NCBI GenBank assembly: GCA_041918155.1
Contig: JAYRWH010000058.1
Span: 77,501-141,500 of the forward strand
Direction: 5' to 3'
Source: UBA668 sp041918155
Lineage (GTDB): Bacteria > Actinomycetota > Acidimicrobiia > Acidimicrobiales > Ilumatobacteraceae
Length of the DNA: 64,000 nucleotides
Positions within the stretch are counted from its first letter, which is position 1. Each line of letters starts with the position of its first letter. Below the pieces are notes generated by a model. The model saw nothing but the letters and a program-made list of their open reading frames with translations, was not told where the DNA came from and searched no databases. The translations under genes were made by a program, and so were the position numbers. Below are positions 8,404 through 16,479 of the stretch, piece after piece.

Positions 8404-10334
8404 GCCTGCACCAGCGGGTGGGCTCCGTCGCCGCACGGATCGGTCTCGAGCACGAGTACGCGCTCGCGCGTGACGGCACTCCGATCGATGTGCGTGGGTT
8501 GCTGCCGACGTTGGCGGTCGAAGGTCGGCGGATCGACCCCGGCGATCGGTACGCCATCCGCACGCCGACCGGTGTGGCGCTCACGGCTGACGGACGCGAG
8601 GCCGAGATCGCGACACCCCCCATAGTCGTCGCGCCCGGTGGCATGGCGCGGCTGGACGCGGTGGCCGACGCGGGGGAGCAGCTGCTCCTCGGTGCGCTCG
8701 TGCCCGGGATCACCGTGCAGGCGATGTCGACCCACTTCAACGTCGGGTTGGCGACCGACCTCGCCCGGCGGGTGGCGCCGATGTTCGCCCGCCGGTTCGG
8801 GGTGCCGTTGCTCCTGCTGACCGAGCGCACCGACGCGGACGGACTCCTGGTGCGGCCGCGCGTCGGTCGGCTGGAGCTCGGGACCGACTATGTGACCGGT
8901 GCTGCTCGACGGGCCGCAGCGGTGCTCGCCGCGGGCGGCGTCGCGGCCTGCGCGTGGGCCGCCGAGGGTAGGCGATCGGCCTCGCGTCTGCCCCCGCTGC
9001 TCGACCTGCTCTTGGTGCCGGCCCGAGAGCGCTATGGCTGGTACCTCGACCGGCGGGCCGCGGGTACCGACCTGTACGGCACCGGCCGCGCCACGGTGCT
9101 CCGTGTCGCCGGTGGCGGTTCGATCACTGCGCAGGAGCAGCTCGTCGCGGCGGCAGCGTGTGTGCGCGATGCCCTGGCGGAGCTCGTCTCGCCCCTCGAC
9201 CTCGCCGACCTCGACGCGCTCGTCGACGGATTGCTGCCGCTCGCGATGGAACTTCCGATCGATCGTGTGCCGCGACCGGTGAGTGGTGGCTGCGCGGCCA
9301 ACGAGTTCGGGCGAGCGCTCGCGACCCACCACCGCCCGGGGTTCGAGTGCGCGGCGATCGTGGCCAACTGGTGGGTCACCATCTTCGTGCTCGCCGGCGT
9401 ACGCCGCGGGTATGTCGTCGTGCCCTCGGGGGTCCTCGCCCGGTTCCTCGATGACATGGAGTCCGGCGCGCTCGACGGGGAGGTGTCCGCGTTCCTTGCA
9501 GATGTGCCGCGGGGCCGGACGGTGCGCGGCTGGGCGGATGTCGAGCGGCTCACCGGCGTGGCGTGGTGCGACTCGCTGCCGCCGCGCTCGGCCTGGGTGC
9601 CTCCCGAGCGTGATGTCGCGGGGGCCTTGCGTACGCCCCCGGTGGCCGGTGTGACGACGAACCTGGTCCCGTCGGTGAGCGACAGCCCGCGGTGGGGCAA
9701 GGCAGTAGGGGTCAGCGCTGAGGTGCCACTCGCAGCCCCGCCTGCACAGGGCCCGCGGTCGGCGCGGCTGCCGGCGTGGGGGTGGCTGGTCGTCGCCGGC
9801 GTGCTCGTGGGCGCAACACTGTGGGCCGTGGGGGGTGGCGGTTCGAACGCGCCGGCCAACTCGACGGTGCCCGTCATCGGGACGACGGCCACCACCAGCG
9901 GAGTCGCGGCGACGACATCCACCACGGTGGCGGAGACCACGACGACGATCGCTCGCTTGGTCACTGGCACCTACACGGGCGTTGTCACCGTCGCCGCCGA
10001 CCCGGCGGGCCACGACTGCTGTGTCGCGCCCAACACGACCTGGCAGGTGTTGCAGACGCGGAACACGGCGAGCGGGGCGATCACGCTCACGCTGGGCGAG
10101 ATCTTCCCCGGTGTGTCGGCGACCGGCGAGATCGCCGCGATCGGTGCCCCGGTCGATCTGGCGACCACGGCGACGATCGCCAACTGCCCGGGCACGGAGG
10201 TGCGCTTCCAGGGCACGGTCACGGCAGAGGGCGGGGTCGTCGGAACCTTGACGGTGGGCGCCAACGGGACGCTGCCCACGGGGCAGGCGATCGTGTTCAG
10301 CGTCGACCTTCGCCAGACGGTCGACGGGCCCTGA
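8379..10334 (+). CDS. glutamate-cysteine-ligase-like protein with a C-terminal membrane anchor and outer domain
   Basis: 651 aa from ATG 8379; a GTG at 8418 is an alternative. Residues 1-460 resemble a divergent GCS2/amidoligase fold: GLEHEY at 22-27, EIATPP at 76-81, STHFNV at 117-122 and RPRVGRLE at 159-166 match in order the Mg-ATP and substrate blocks of carboxylate-amine ligases. A hydrophobic helix follows at about 464-487, with Arg on its N-terminal side (inside), then a Thr/Ser-rich linker (about 490-525) and a 125-aa beta-rich domain with three Cys, probably outside the cell. I know no described protein with this order. The ligase assignment is by motif only. It is coupled to the zinc-ribbon gene. 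Confidence 0.6.
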   Translation: MSQLRHGLSLHQRVGSVAARIGLEHEYALARDGTPIDVRGLLPTLAVEGRRIDPGDRYAIRTPTGVALTADGREAEIATPPIVVAPGGMARLDAVADAGEQLLLGALVPGITVQAMSTHFNVGLATDLARRVAPMFARRFGVPLLLLTERTDADGLLVRPRVGRLELGTDYVTGAARRAAAVLAAGGVAACAWAAEGRRSASRLPPLLDLLLVPARERYGWYLDRRAAGTDLYGTGRATVLRVAGGGSITAQEQLVAAAACVRDALAELVSPLDLADLDALVDGLLPLAMELPIDRVPRPVSGGCAANEFGRALATHHRPGFECAAIVANWWVTIFVLAGVRRGYVVVPSGVLARFLDDMESGALDGEVSAFLADVPRGRTVRGWADVERLTGVAWCDSLPPRSAWVPPERDVAGALRTPPVAGVTTNLVPSVSDSPRWGKAVGVSAEVPLAAPPAQGPRSARLPAWGWLVVAGVLVGATLWAVGGGGSNAPANSTVPVIGTTATTSGVAATTSTTVAETTTTIARLVTGTYTGVVTVAADPAGHDCCVAPNTTWQVLQTRNTASGAITLTLGEIFPGVSATGEIAAIGAPVDLATTATIANCPGTEVRFQGTVTAEGGVVGTLTVGANGTLPTGQAIVFSVDLRQTVDGP

Positions 10335-10410
10335 CCAGGTCGTGCACAGCGCGATGCATTCATGTGTCGCCAGTTCCAGAACAGTTTCTGCTTCTCCTGA
10401 CGCGAGCCGC

Positions 10411-11202
10411 TCAGGCGATGGGAGCGCTGCGGCCACCCATCACCGGCCCGAGTCGCGTGGCGCCGTCGAGGCGGATCACCTCGCCATTCAGGTACGGCGT
10501 GCGGATGATCGTCTCGACGAGCCGTGCGTAGTCCGCCGGGTCGCCGAGCCGCTTGGGGAAGACGATGTCCTCCATCAGCAGGTGCTGTACCGCCGGCGAC
10601 GACAGCCGGGGGGTGAGGAAGGCGCCGGGCGCGATGGCGCAGACGCGCACGCCGATGGCGGCGAGGTCGCGAGCCATCGGCAGGGTCATGCTCACCACGG
10701 CGCCCTTGGCCGCGGCGTACGGAACCATCGTCTGCTGGCCGTCGAAGGCGCTGATCGACGCGGTCTGCACGATGACACCGCGTTGCCCGTCGGCATCGGG
10801 CTCGTTCTCCGCGAAGGCCGCGGCTGACAGCCGTGCCAGGTTGAACGGGCCGACGACATGCAGTTCGAGGTTCTGACGAAGCACCTCCATCGGGATCGGA
10901 GCGCCGTCCGCGTCGACCAGCTTCGGGCTACGGATCACGACCCCCGTGGCGCTGACGGCGATGGAGAACGTGCCGAGGCGCTTGGCGGCAGCGATCGCTG
11001 CGCCCACCGCGGCGTCGTCAGTGCTGTCACCCGTCACGGACGCGACCCGATCCCCGAGCTCGTCGGCGAGCGCTGCGCTGCGCTCCGCATCGGGGTCGAG
11101 GATGATGCACCCGACGCCGAGCTCGACCAGTCGGCGCACGGTCGCGCCACCCAGGCCGCCTGCGCCGCCGGCCACGATCGCCGTCCTGCCGTGAAGTTCC
11201 AT
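10411..11202 (-). CDS. SDR-family dehydrogenase, 3-hydroxyacyl-CoA dehydrogenase type 2-like
   Basis: 263 aa from the second of two adjacent ATGs (11202), which has GGAGG at six bases; 11205 is possible. Glycine motif GGAGGLGG and YAAAK are present, and Ser lies in QTASIS. It is paralogous to the SDR at 1531 and shares the acidic loop ENEPDADGQRG. The usual NAG motif is replaced by SATG. It follows the SDR at 11991-11218 in the same direction with about 15 bases between, so they form an operon. It probably oxidises a hydroxyacyl-CoA or cyclic alcohol. It is convergent with the ligase-like gene; the 76-bp gap shows only weak hairpins. Confidence 0.8.
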   Translation of the reverse strand: MELHGRTAIVAGGAGGLGGATVRRLVELGVGCIILDPDAERSAALADELGDRVASVTGDSTDDAAVGAAIAAAKRLGTFSIAVSATGVVIRSPKLVDADGAPIPMEVLRQNLELHVVGPFNLARLSAAAFAENEPDADGQRGVIVQTASISAFDGQQTMVPYAAAKGAVVSMTLPMARDLAAIGVRVCAIAPGAFLTPRLSSPAVQHLLMEDIVFPKRLGDPADYARLVETIIRTPYLNGEVIRLDGATRLGPVMGGRSAPIA

Positions 11203-11217
11203 CATCGACCTCCAGCC

Positions 11218-11991
11218 TCAGAACCGGGTGATCCAGCCGCCGTCGATGAGGATCGTCTGCCCGTTGATCCAGTCGCCGGCCCGTGAACACAGCAACAGTA
11301 GGGCGCCGACGAGATCGTCGGGCGGGCCGGAGGTCTTGCCGGGGATCACCGCGGCGAGTGCGTCGCGGAACGGCGAGTCCTTCGGCAACGAGGCATAGCC
11401 GCTCTCGTTGTCGACGAGGCCGGGGGCGATGGCGTTGACGTTGATGTTGCGCCGGCCAAGCTCGGCGGCGAGGTTCATCGTCAGCCCGTGCAAGGCGTAC
11501 TTGCTGACGCCGTAGATGCCGCCGGGCATGAACGCGCCGGCGCTGAGGCCGTTGACGATGCGGCCGCCACCGCGAGCCTCCATCGCGGGTACGACCGCCT
11601 GGGTGCACAGCAAGGGGCCGCGCAGGTTGACGTTCATCACGCGGTCCCATTGGTCGGCCGGGATGGTGGAGAGGCCGAACGGGGGCAGGTCGGTCATGAT
11701 GGCCGCGTTGTTGACCAGGATGTCGATCCCGCCGAAGGCTTCGACTGCCGCGGCGGCCATGGTGAGCGACGATTCGGGGGAACGCACGTCGAGCGCCACG
11801 CCGATCGCGCGGTGCCCGTCGTTGCACAACTGTTCGGCGATGCTCGTCGCTGCGGCGCCGTCGAGGTCGGCGACCACGACTGCGGCTCCGGCAGCGCAGA
11901 GTGCGCGGGCGTAGACGACGCCGATTCCGCCGGCACCGCCGGTGATCACGGCGACCTTGCCGGTGAGGTCGAAGAGGTTGGTGACGGACAT
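11218..11991 (-). CDS. SDR-family NAD(P)-dependent oxidoreductase
   Basis: 257 aa; the start at 11991 gives MSVTNLFDLTGKVAVIT, a normal SDR opening. Complete classical motifs: TGGAGGIG, NNAA, Ser in LSAG, and Tyr-x3-Lys in YGVSK. The C-terminus (NGQTILIDGGW) is typical of FabG-like proteins. First gene of a two-gene minus-strand operon, divergent from the ALDH operon across an 81-bp gap holding a palindromic operator. An alcohol or keto-intermediate oxidoreductase; the substrate is not determinable. Confidence 0.85.
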   Translation of the reverse strand: MSVTNLFDLTGKVAVITGGAGGIGVVYARALCAAGAAVVVADLDGAAATSIAEQLCNDGHRAIGVALDVRSPESSLTMAAAAVEAFGGIDILVNNAAIMTDLPPFGLSTIPADQWDRVMNVNLRGPLLCTQAVVPAMEARGGGRIVNGLSAGAFMPGGIYGVSKYALHGLTMNLAAELGRRNINVNAIAPGLVDNESGYASLPKDSPFRDALAAVIPGKTSGPPDDLVGALLLLCSRAGDWINGQTILIDGGWITRF

Positions 11992-12020
11992 GCGCTTGAC
12001 AAGACCACAAGAATCGTGTG

Positions 12021-12034
12021 AAGTCAAGTGACTT
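12021..12034. promoter_or_regulatory. palindromic operator in a divergent promoter region
   Basis: AAGTCA-AG-TGACTT, a perfect inverted repeat with a two-base centre, lies midway between the SDR start at 11991 (-) and the ALDH start at 12073 (+). The only regulator in the flanking operons is the TetR at 15812-16477, the last gene of the ALDH operon, so it is the natural candidate ligand (inference). Confidence 0.5.
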
Positions 12035-12072
12035 AGAAGATAAGCCGAGCGCCTTTCGGCCAGGAGGATGAG

Positions 12073-13533
12073 ATGAACATCGACCGCACAGTGCCGCCGG
12101 TGCACCTGCACATCGGCAGCGAGCAACGTGCCGTCGGTCGCGGTGGGGTTCACCAGCACGTGTTCCCGGCCACGGGCGAGGTGCAGGGCGAGGTGCCGCT
12201 CGCCGACGCGACCGATGTCGATGATGCCGTGCGAGCCGCCAGTGCTGCGTTCGACGTGTGGCGCACCTTCACGCCTTGGCAGCGTCGCGACGCGCTCGTG
12301 CGGCTCGCCGGCTTGCTCGAACGCTCGCGTGACGAACTTGCCCGGCTGTCCGTCCTCGACAACGCGATGACCTACGGGATCGCCCACTTCACGGCAACCT
12401 CCGTCGGTGACTACGCGCGCTACTACGCCGGCTGGGCCGACAAGATCGAGGGGCGGGTCACCTCATCGCCGACGCACGGCCGCGAGTTGGCGTACACGAC
12501 GCCCGAGCCGTACGGCGTGGTGGGCGTCATCATCACGTGGAACGGACCGCTGGTGTCGATCGGGATGAAGGTTCTCCCGGCGCTGGCCGCAGGAAACACC
12601 GTGGTGGTGAAGCCCAGTGAGCTGACACCCTACGCGACGGAACACTTCATGGCGCTCGTGCGCGAGGCGGGCATCCCCGATGGAGTCGTGAACATGGTGC
12701 CGGGCACGGCCGCTGCCGGCGAAGCGCTGGTGCGTCACCCCTTGGTGCAGAAGATCAGCTTCACCGGCGGGCCGGCGACAGCGCGACGGATTCTGGCCGC
12801 CTGCGCCGAAAACCTGAAGCCGGCGGTGATGGAGCTCGGGGGCAAGTCGGCGAGCCTGGTGTTCCCCGATGCCGACCTCGATGCCGTTGCCTTCACCGTC
12901 ACGGCTTCGGTGCACCAGACACTCGCCGGGCAAGGGTGCGCGCTGGCGACCCGCCTGCTCGTGCACGACAGTGTGTACGAGGCACTCTCGGCGAAGGTGG
13001 TCGCGTTCACAAGGGCGATCACGCTCGGCGACCCGTTCGACCTCGCGATCGGCATGGGCCCGGTGGTGTCCCGCGACGCACAGCAACGCATCCTGGGCAT
13101 GATCGAGCGTGCGCTTGCCGATGGCTCGGCGACGTTGCTGTGCGGCGGTGGCGTTCCGGCCGACACGCCACCGAACGGCTTCTACGTACAGCCGACGGTG
13201 CTCGGCGACGTCGATCCGAAGAGCGAAGTGGCCCAGGTGGAGGTGTTCGGGCCGGTGCTGTCGCTGATGCGGTTCCACAGCGAGGAAGAGGCGTTGGAGA
13301 TCGCCAACGGCACCGCGTACGGTCTCGCCTCGTACCTCTGGGCGAACGACGTTCGCCGGATCAACCGTCTGGTGCCGAGGCTGGAGGCCGGCGGCGTCTA
13401 CGTGAACGGCGCGTCGCCCGTGGTGGGCTGCGAGCTGCCCTTCGGTGGGGTCGGCATCTCCGGATTCGGCCGTGAAGGTGGTCTGGAAGGATTGCACGAG
13501 TTCCTACGCACGAAGGCGGTGGCCGTCAAGTGA
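12073..13533 (+). CDS. aldehyde dehydrogenase
   Basis: 486 aa, with AGGAGG six bases before the ATG. Standard ALDH superfamily length. Catalytic Glu254 (MELGGKS) and Cys289 (GQGCA) are both present, as is the NAD-contacting IITWNGP block. It converts an aldehyde to the acid. It heads a five-gene run in which each downstream start overlaps or abuts the previous stop (13530, 14330, 15153, 15812), which indicates strict co-expression. Divergent from an SDR pair with which it could act in alcohol-aldehyde-acid oxidation. Confidence 0.9.
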   Translation: MNIDRTVPPVHLHIGSEQRAVGRGGVHQHVFPATGEVQGEVPLADATDVDDAVRAASAAFDVWRTFTPWQRRDALVRLAGLLERSRDELARLSVLDNAMTYGIAHFTATSVGDYARYYAGWADKIEGRVTSSPTHGRELAYTTPEPYGVVGVIITWNGPLVSIGMKVLPALAAGNTVVVKPSELTPYATEHFMALVREAGIPDGVVNMVPGTAAAGEALVRHPLVQKISFTGGPATARRILAACAENLKPAVMELGGKSASLVFPDADLDAVAFTVTASVHQTLAGQGCALATRLLVHDSVYEALSAKVVAFTRAITLGDPFDLAIGMGPVVSRDAQQRILGMIERALADGSATLLCGGGVPADTPPNGFYVQPTVLGDVDPKSEVAQVEVFGPVLSLMRFHSEEEALEIANGTAYGLASYLWANDVRRINRLVPRLEAGGVYVNGASPVVGCELPFGGVGISGFGREGGLEGLHEFLRTKAVAVK

Positions 13534-14333
13534 GCGTCCCGTTCGAGCTCGGCGGCAGTGTTGCCGCGCTCACCGGTGCCGGCAGTGGCATCGGTCGCTC
13601 CACGGCACTCGCTCTCGCCAAACACGGTGCGAGCGTCGTGGTGAGCGACATCGACGCGGCGCGGGCGGAGGAGACGGCGGCGCTGGTGCGTGCCGGCGGC
13701 GGCGAAGCAGTGGCGACGCGGGTCGATGTCGCCTTCGACGGCGACCTCGAACGGCTGCGCGACCTGTGCCTCGATCGGTACGGCCGCGTGGATGTCGTGG
13801 TGAACAACGTCGGCGTGATCGCGATGGGTCCACCCGAGACACTGCCGCTGGAGGCGTGGCAGAGGGTGCTCGACCTCAACGTGTTGGGCATCGTGCGCAG
13901 CAACCTGGCCTTCCTGCCCCTGCTCATCGAGCAAGGGCGTGGGCACATCGTCAACACCGCGTCGGCCTCGGGTCTGTTGGCCTACGGCTTCGATCGCCTG
14001 CCCTACGTCGCCAGCAAGCACGCCGTCGTCGGGCTCTCCGAGTCCCTCGCGCTCTACCTCGGCCCCCGTGGCATCGGGGTCACCTGTGCGTGCCCGTCGG
14101 GGGTGGCCACCAACATCGTCGAGCAGATCACGTTCTACGGTGCCGCTACCGCGCCCCGCGCGCCGCAACACGGTGTGGTCGGCCCCGACGAGGTGGCCGA
14201 CCTCATCGTCGATGCGATCGAAGGCGGACGGTTCCTCGTCGTGACCGCACCGGAGATCCACGACGAACTCGTGGAACGGGCCACGGACCCAGAGGCGTAC
14301 CTCCAGCGGTTGATCGAGGAGCAGAATTCATGA
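13530..14333 (+). CDS. SDR-family oxidoreductase
   Basis: 267 aa; GTG start overlapping the ALDH stop (GTGA). Motifs: TGAGSGIG, NNVG (NNAG variant), Ser in TASAS, Tyr-x3-Lys in YVASK. The C-terminal extension (DELVERATDPEAYLQ) is longer than in FabG-type SDRs and resembles actinobacterial SDRs of lipid and terpenoid catabolism. It probably supplies an alcohol/ketone step next to the ALDH. Confidence 0.85.
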   Translation: MSVPFELGGSVAALTGAGSGIGRSTALALAKHGASVVVSDIDAARAEETAALVRAGGGEAVATRVDVAFDGDLERLRDLCLDRYGRVDVVVNNVGVIAMGPPETLPLEAWQRVLDLNVLGIVRSNLAFLPLLIEQGRGHIVNTASASGLLAYGFDRLPYVASKHAVVGLSESLALYLGPRGIGVTCACPSGVATNIVEQITFYGAATAPRAPQHGVVGPDEVADLIVDAIEGGRFLVVTAPEIHDELVERATDPEAYLQRLIEEQNS

Positions 14334-15151
14334 TGAGGGTCGGATTCGTCGGCCTGGGCAGCCAGGGTGCGCCGATGGCGCGGCGCATCGTCGATGCCGG
14401 CTTTCCCACCATGCTGTGGGCGCGCCGGGCGGGTTCGCTCGAGCCGTTCGCGGACTCGGCCGCCCTGGTGGCCGGATCGCTCGCCGAACTCGGCGCGTTC
14501 AGCGACGTGCTGTGCGTGTGCGTGGTCGACGATGCCGGGGTCGGCGAAGTGCTGCTCGGCGCGCAGGGCGCGCTCGCCTCGATGCGCGACGGTGCGGTCG
14601 TGGCCGTGCACAGCACGGTGCACCCCGACACCTGCCTGCGGTTGCAGGCCGATCACCCGCGCCTGCACGTGGTCGATGCGCCGGTCAGCGGGGGAGGGCA
14701 GAAGGCCGCGGCCGGGGAACTGGTGGTGATGGTGGGCGGCGACGCGGACGTGGTGCAACGGTGCCGCCCGGTGTTCGACACGTTCGGCGATCCGGTGCTG
14801 CACCTCGGCCCACTCGGCGCCGGCCAGATCATGAAGGTGTTGAACAACACCGTCTTCACCGCGCACCTGGCGCTCGCGGCCGAGGTGTTCGAACTCGCGG
14901 TCGCCCGTGGCCTCGACCATGCGGCCGTCGCGGCGGTCCTGCTGGGTGGCAGCGGCCGTAGCTACGGCGCAGAGGTCGCTGCCCGCGCGGGCTACAGCCT
15001 CGAGCGCATGGCGGCGACGGCCGGTGGTCTGCTGGCCAAGGACGTCGGCATCCTCGCCGACCACCTCGGGCTCGACGATTCGACACTGCTGCGCACGGCG
15101 GATGCGGCCCTGCAGCGAATGGGGCTGGCACGTCCCGGGAGGGGGAACTGA
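14330..15151 (+). CDS. beta-hydroxyacid dehydrogenase (3-hydroxyisobutyrate dehydrogenase family)
   Basis: 273 aa; ATG overlaps the preceding stop (ATGA), with GAGGAG nine bases upstream. The N-terminal Rossmann motif GFVGLGSQG, the substrate-binding signature DAPVSGGGQKA and the catalytic-lysine helix GQIMKVLNN are all in place. Members oxidise 3-hydroxyacids or related tartronate- and aldehyde-type compounds with NAD(P). A second member of the family is at 41054-41923, also immediately beside a CMD-family gene. That repeated pairing suggests the two functions work together. Confidence 0.85.
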   Translation: MMRVGFVGLGSQGAPMARRIVDAGFPTMLWARRAGSLEPFADSAALVAGSLAELGAFSDVLCVCVVDDAGVGEVLLGAQGALASMRDGAVVAVHSTVHPDTCLRLQADHPRLHVVDAPVSGGGQKAAAGELVVMVGGDADVVQRCRPVFDTFGDPVLHLGPLGAGQIMKVLNNTVFTAHLALAAEVFELAVARGLDHAAVAAVLLGGSGRSYGAEVAARAGYSLERMAATAGGLLAKDVGILADHLGLDDSTLLRTADAALQRMGLARPGRGN

Positions 15152-15152
15152 C

Positions 15153-15833
15153 ATGAGCGCGCCCGAGATTGAGGGAGCGGTCTGGCTTCGACCAGGGCTG
15201 GGGGTGCGCGAGCGTCGCCTCGTGACGGTCGTGTGTGTGGCGGCGGCGGTCGACGTGCCGCAGGTCGAAGCGCAGGTGTACGGAGCGTTGAGGAGCGGCG
15301 ACCTCACCATCGAGCAGTTGAACGAAGCGACACTGCACTTCGCGGTCTACTGCGGTTGGCCACGAGCGTCGCAACTCGAGGGGTGTGTACGGAGCCAGTG
15401 GAAACGCCTGCACGACGAACAGGGCCTGCCCACTCCGACGCTGCCGACGCTGACCGTCGAGGACCTCGGTACCCACGACCCACAGACGCGCATCGACGAA
15501 GGCGTCGAGTGCTTCAAGGAGGTCAACCTCATCCAGGCGCCGTCGCAGGACTCGCCGTACTACTACGCAGGCATCCTCAACTTCGTGTTCGGGCACCTGT
15601 GGCGCCGGCCCGGCCTCACCCGGCGCGAGCGTCGCCTGCTCACGATCCCGTGCGTGGGCGTGTCCGATGCGATCGGCCCGATCTGGTCGCACGTCACCTC
15701 GGCGCTCGGGTCGGGAGACCTCACTTCCGAGGAGATGGGCGAGGTGATCGCCCAGTTCGAGGCCTACGCCGGTGAGGCGCGAGCCGAGGTGCTCCGCGGA
15801 GTGCTCACCCAGTGGCAGACTCAACGGCCGTGA
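15153..15833 (+). CDS. carboxymuconolactone decarboxylase family protein, two fused domains
   Basis: 226 aa, starting one base after the previous stop. Two CMD/AhpD-type repeats can be read: roughly residues 8-95 and 110-220, each with a GLGVRERRL or GLTRRERRL helix and a GSGDLT turn. Neither contains the CxxC of AhpD peroxidase, so it is closer to decarboxylase or cofactor-less CMD proteins. Exact reaction unknown. It lies between the hydroxyacid dehydrogenase and the TetR gene of the same operon. Confidence 0.75.
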   Translation: MSAPEIEGAVWLRPGLGVRERRLVTVVCVAAAVDVPQVEAQVYGALRSGDLTIEQLNEATLHFAVYCGWPRASQLEGCVRSQWKRLHDEQGLPTPTLPTLTVEDLGTHDPQTRIDEGVECFKEVNLIQAPSQDSPYYYAGILNFVFGHLWRRPGLTRRERRLLTIPCVGVSDAIGPIWSHVTSALGSGDLTSEEMGEVIAQFEAYAGEARAEVLRGVLTQWQTQRP

Positions 15834-16477
15834 CACCGACTACGACGCTCGGGAAACCCTCGAGCGCGCTGCGGATCGTGCTCACGGCCGAGCGGCTGTT
15901 CGCCCTGCACGGAATCGATGGTGTGTCGCTGCGGCAAATCGCGGCCGAGGCCGGGTCGGGAAACAACTCGGCGGTGCACTACCACTTCGGTTCGAAGGAT
16001 GCCCTGATCGTCGCGATCTTCGAGCACCGCCTCCCGCAGTTGAACAGCGCGCGCCAACTGCTCGCAATGCGGTGCGACCACGACGACCTGCGTTCGCGTC
16101 TCGAAGCGCACTACCTGCCGTTGTTCAGTCTGGCGGAGGAGCCGGACAACCTCTACGTGTCGTTCGTGGAACAGCTGCAGCGCCAGCAGAAGACGGCGAC
16201 CGCGCCGATCGCCGGGCTGCGGGGCTTGCCCGACGAAGGGCGCAGTGAGCACGAGGAGTTCCGCCGCGATCTCGATCGGCTGTTGGCACATGTCGACGCT
16301 CCGTTGCGCCATGTGCGTGTCTCGCAGACGGAGTTGATGTGTCTGCATCTCGCCGGTGACCGCGAACGCACCAGGGAGGGCGGTGGCGCGGTGCCGCCGT
16401 TCGGGCTCTTCGTCGAATCCGTGCTCGACGGCACGGCAGCGTTCCTCGGAGCGCCGCCAACGCGTATGTCGCGGTAG
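15812..16477 (+). CDS. TetR family transcriptional regulator
   Basis: 221 aa from GTG 15812 (overlapping the CMD gene by 22 bases); GTG 15830 is an alternative that overlaps the stop. N-terminal helix-turn-helix: AERLFALHGIDGVSLRQIA and then SAVHYHFGSKDALI, the usual TetR recognition region. The C-terminal ligand domain is not recognisable. As last gene of the ALDH operon it probably binds the palindrome at 12021-12034 and autoregulates. The stop lies two bases from the stop of the convergent rhamnosidase gene. Confidence 0.8.
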   Translation: MADSTAVTPTTTLGKPSSALRIVLTAERLFALHGIDGVSLRQIAAEAGSGNNSAVHYHFGSKDALIVAIFEHRLPQLNSARQLLAMRCDHDDLRSRLEAHYLPLFSLAEEPDNLYVSFVEQLQRQQKTATAPIAGLRGLPDEGRSEHEEFRRDLDRLLAHVDAPLRHVRVSQTELMCLHLAGDRERTREGGGAVPPFGLFVESVLDGTAAFLGAPPTRMSR

Positions 16478-16479
16478 GG

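Noticed and set aside
8133..10436. 767-aa minus-strand frame
   Set aside because: Antisense of the ligase-like gene, very Arg/His/Gly-rich, no ribosome site or domain.
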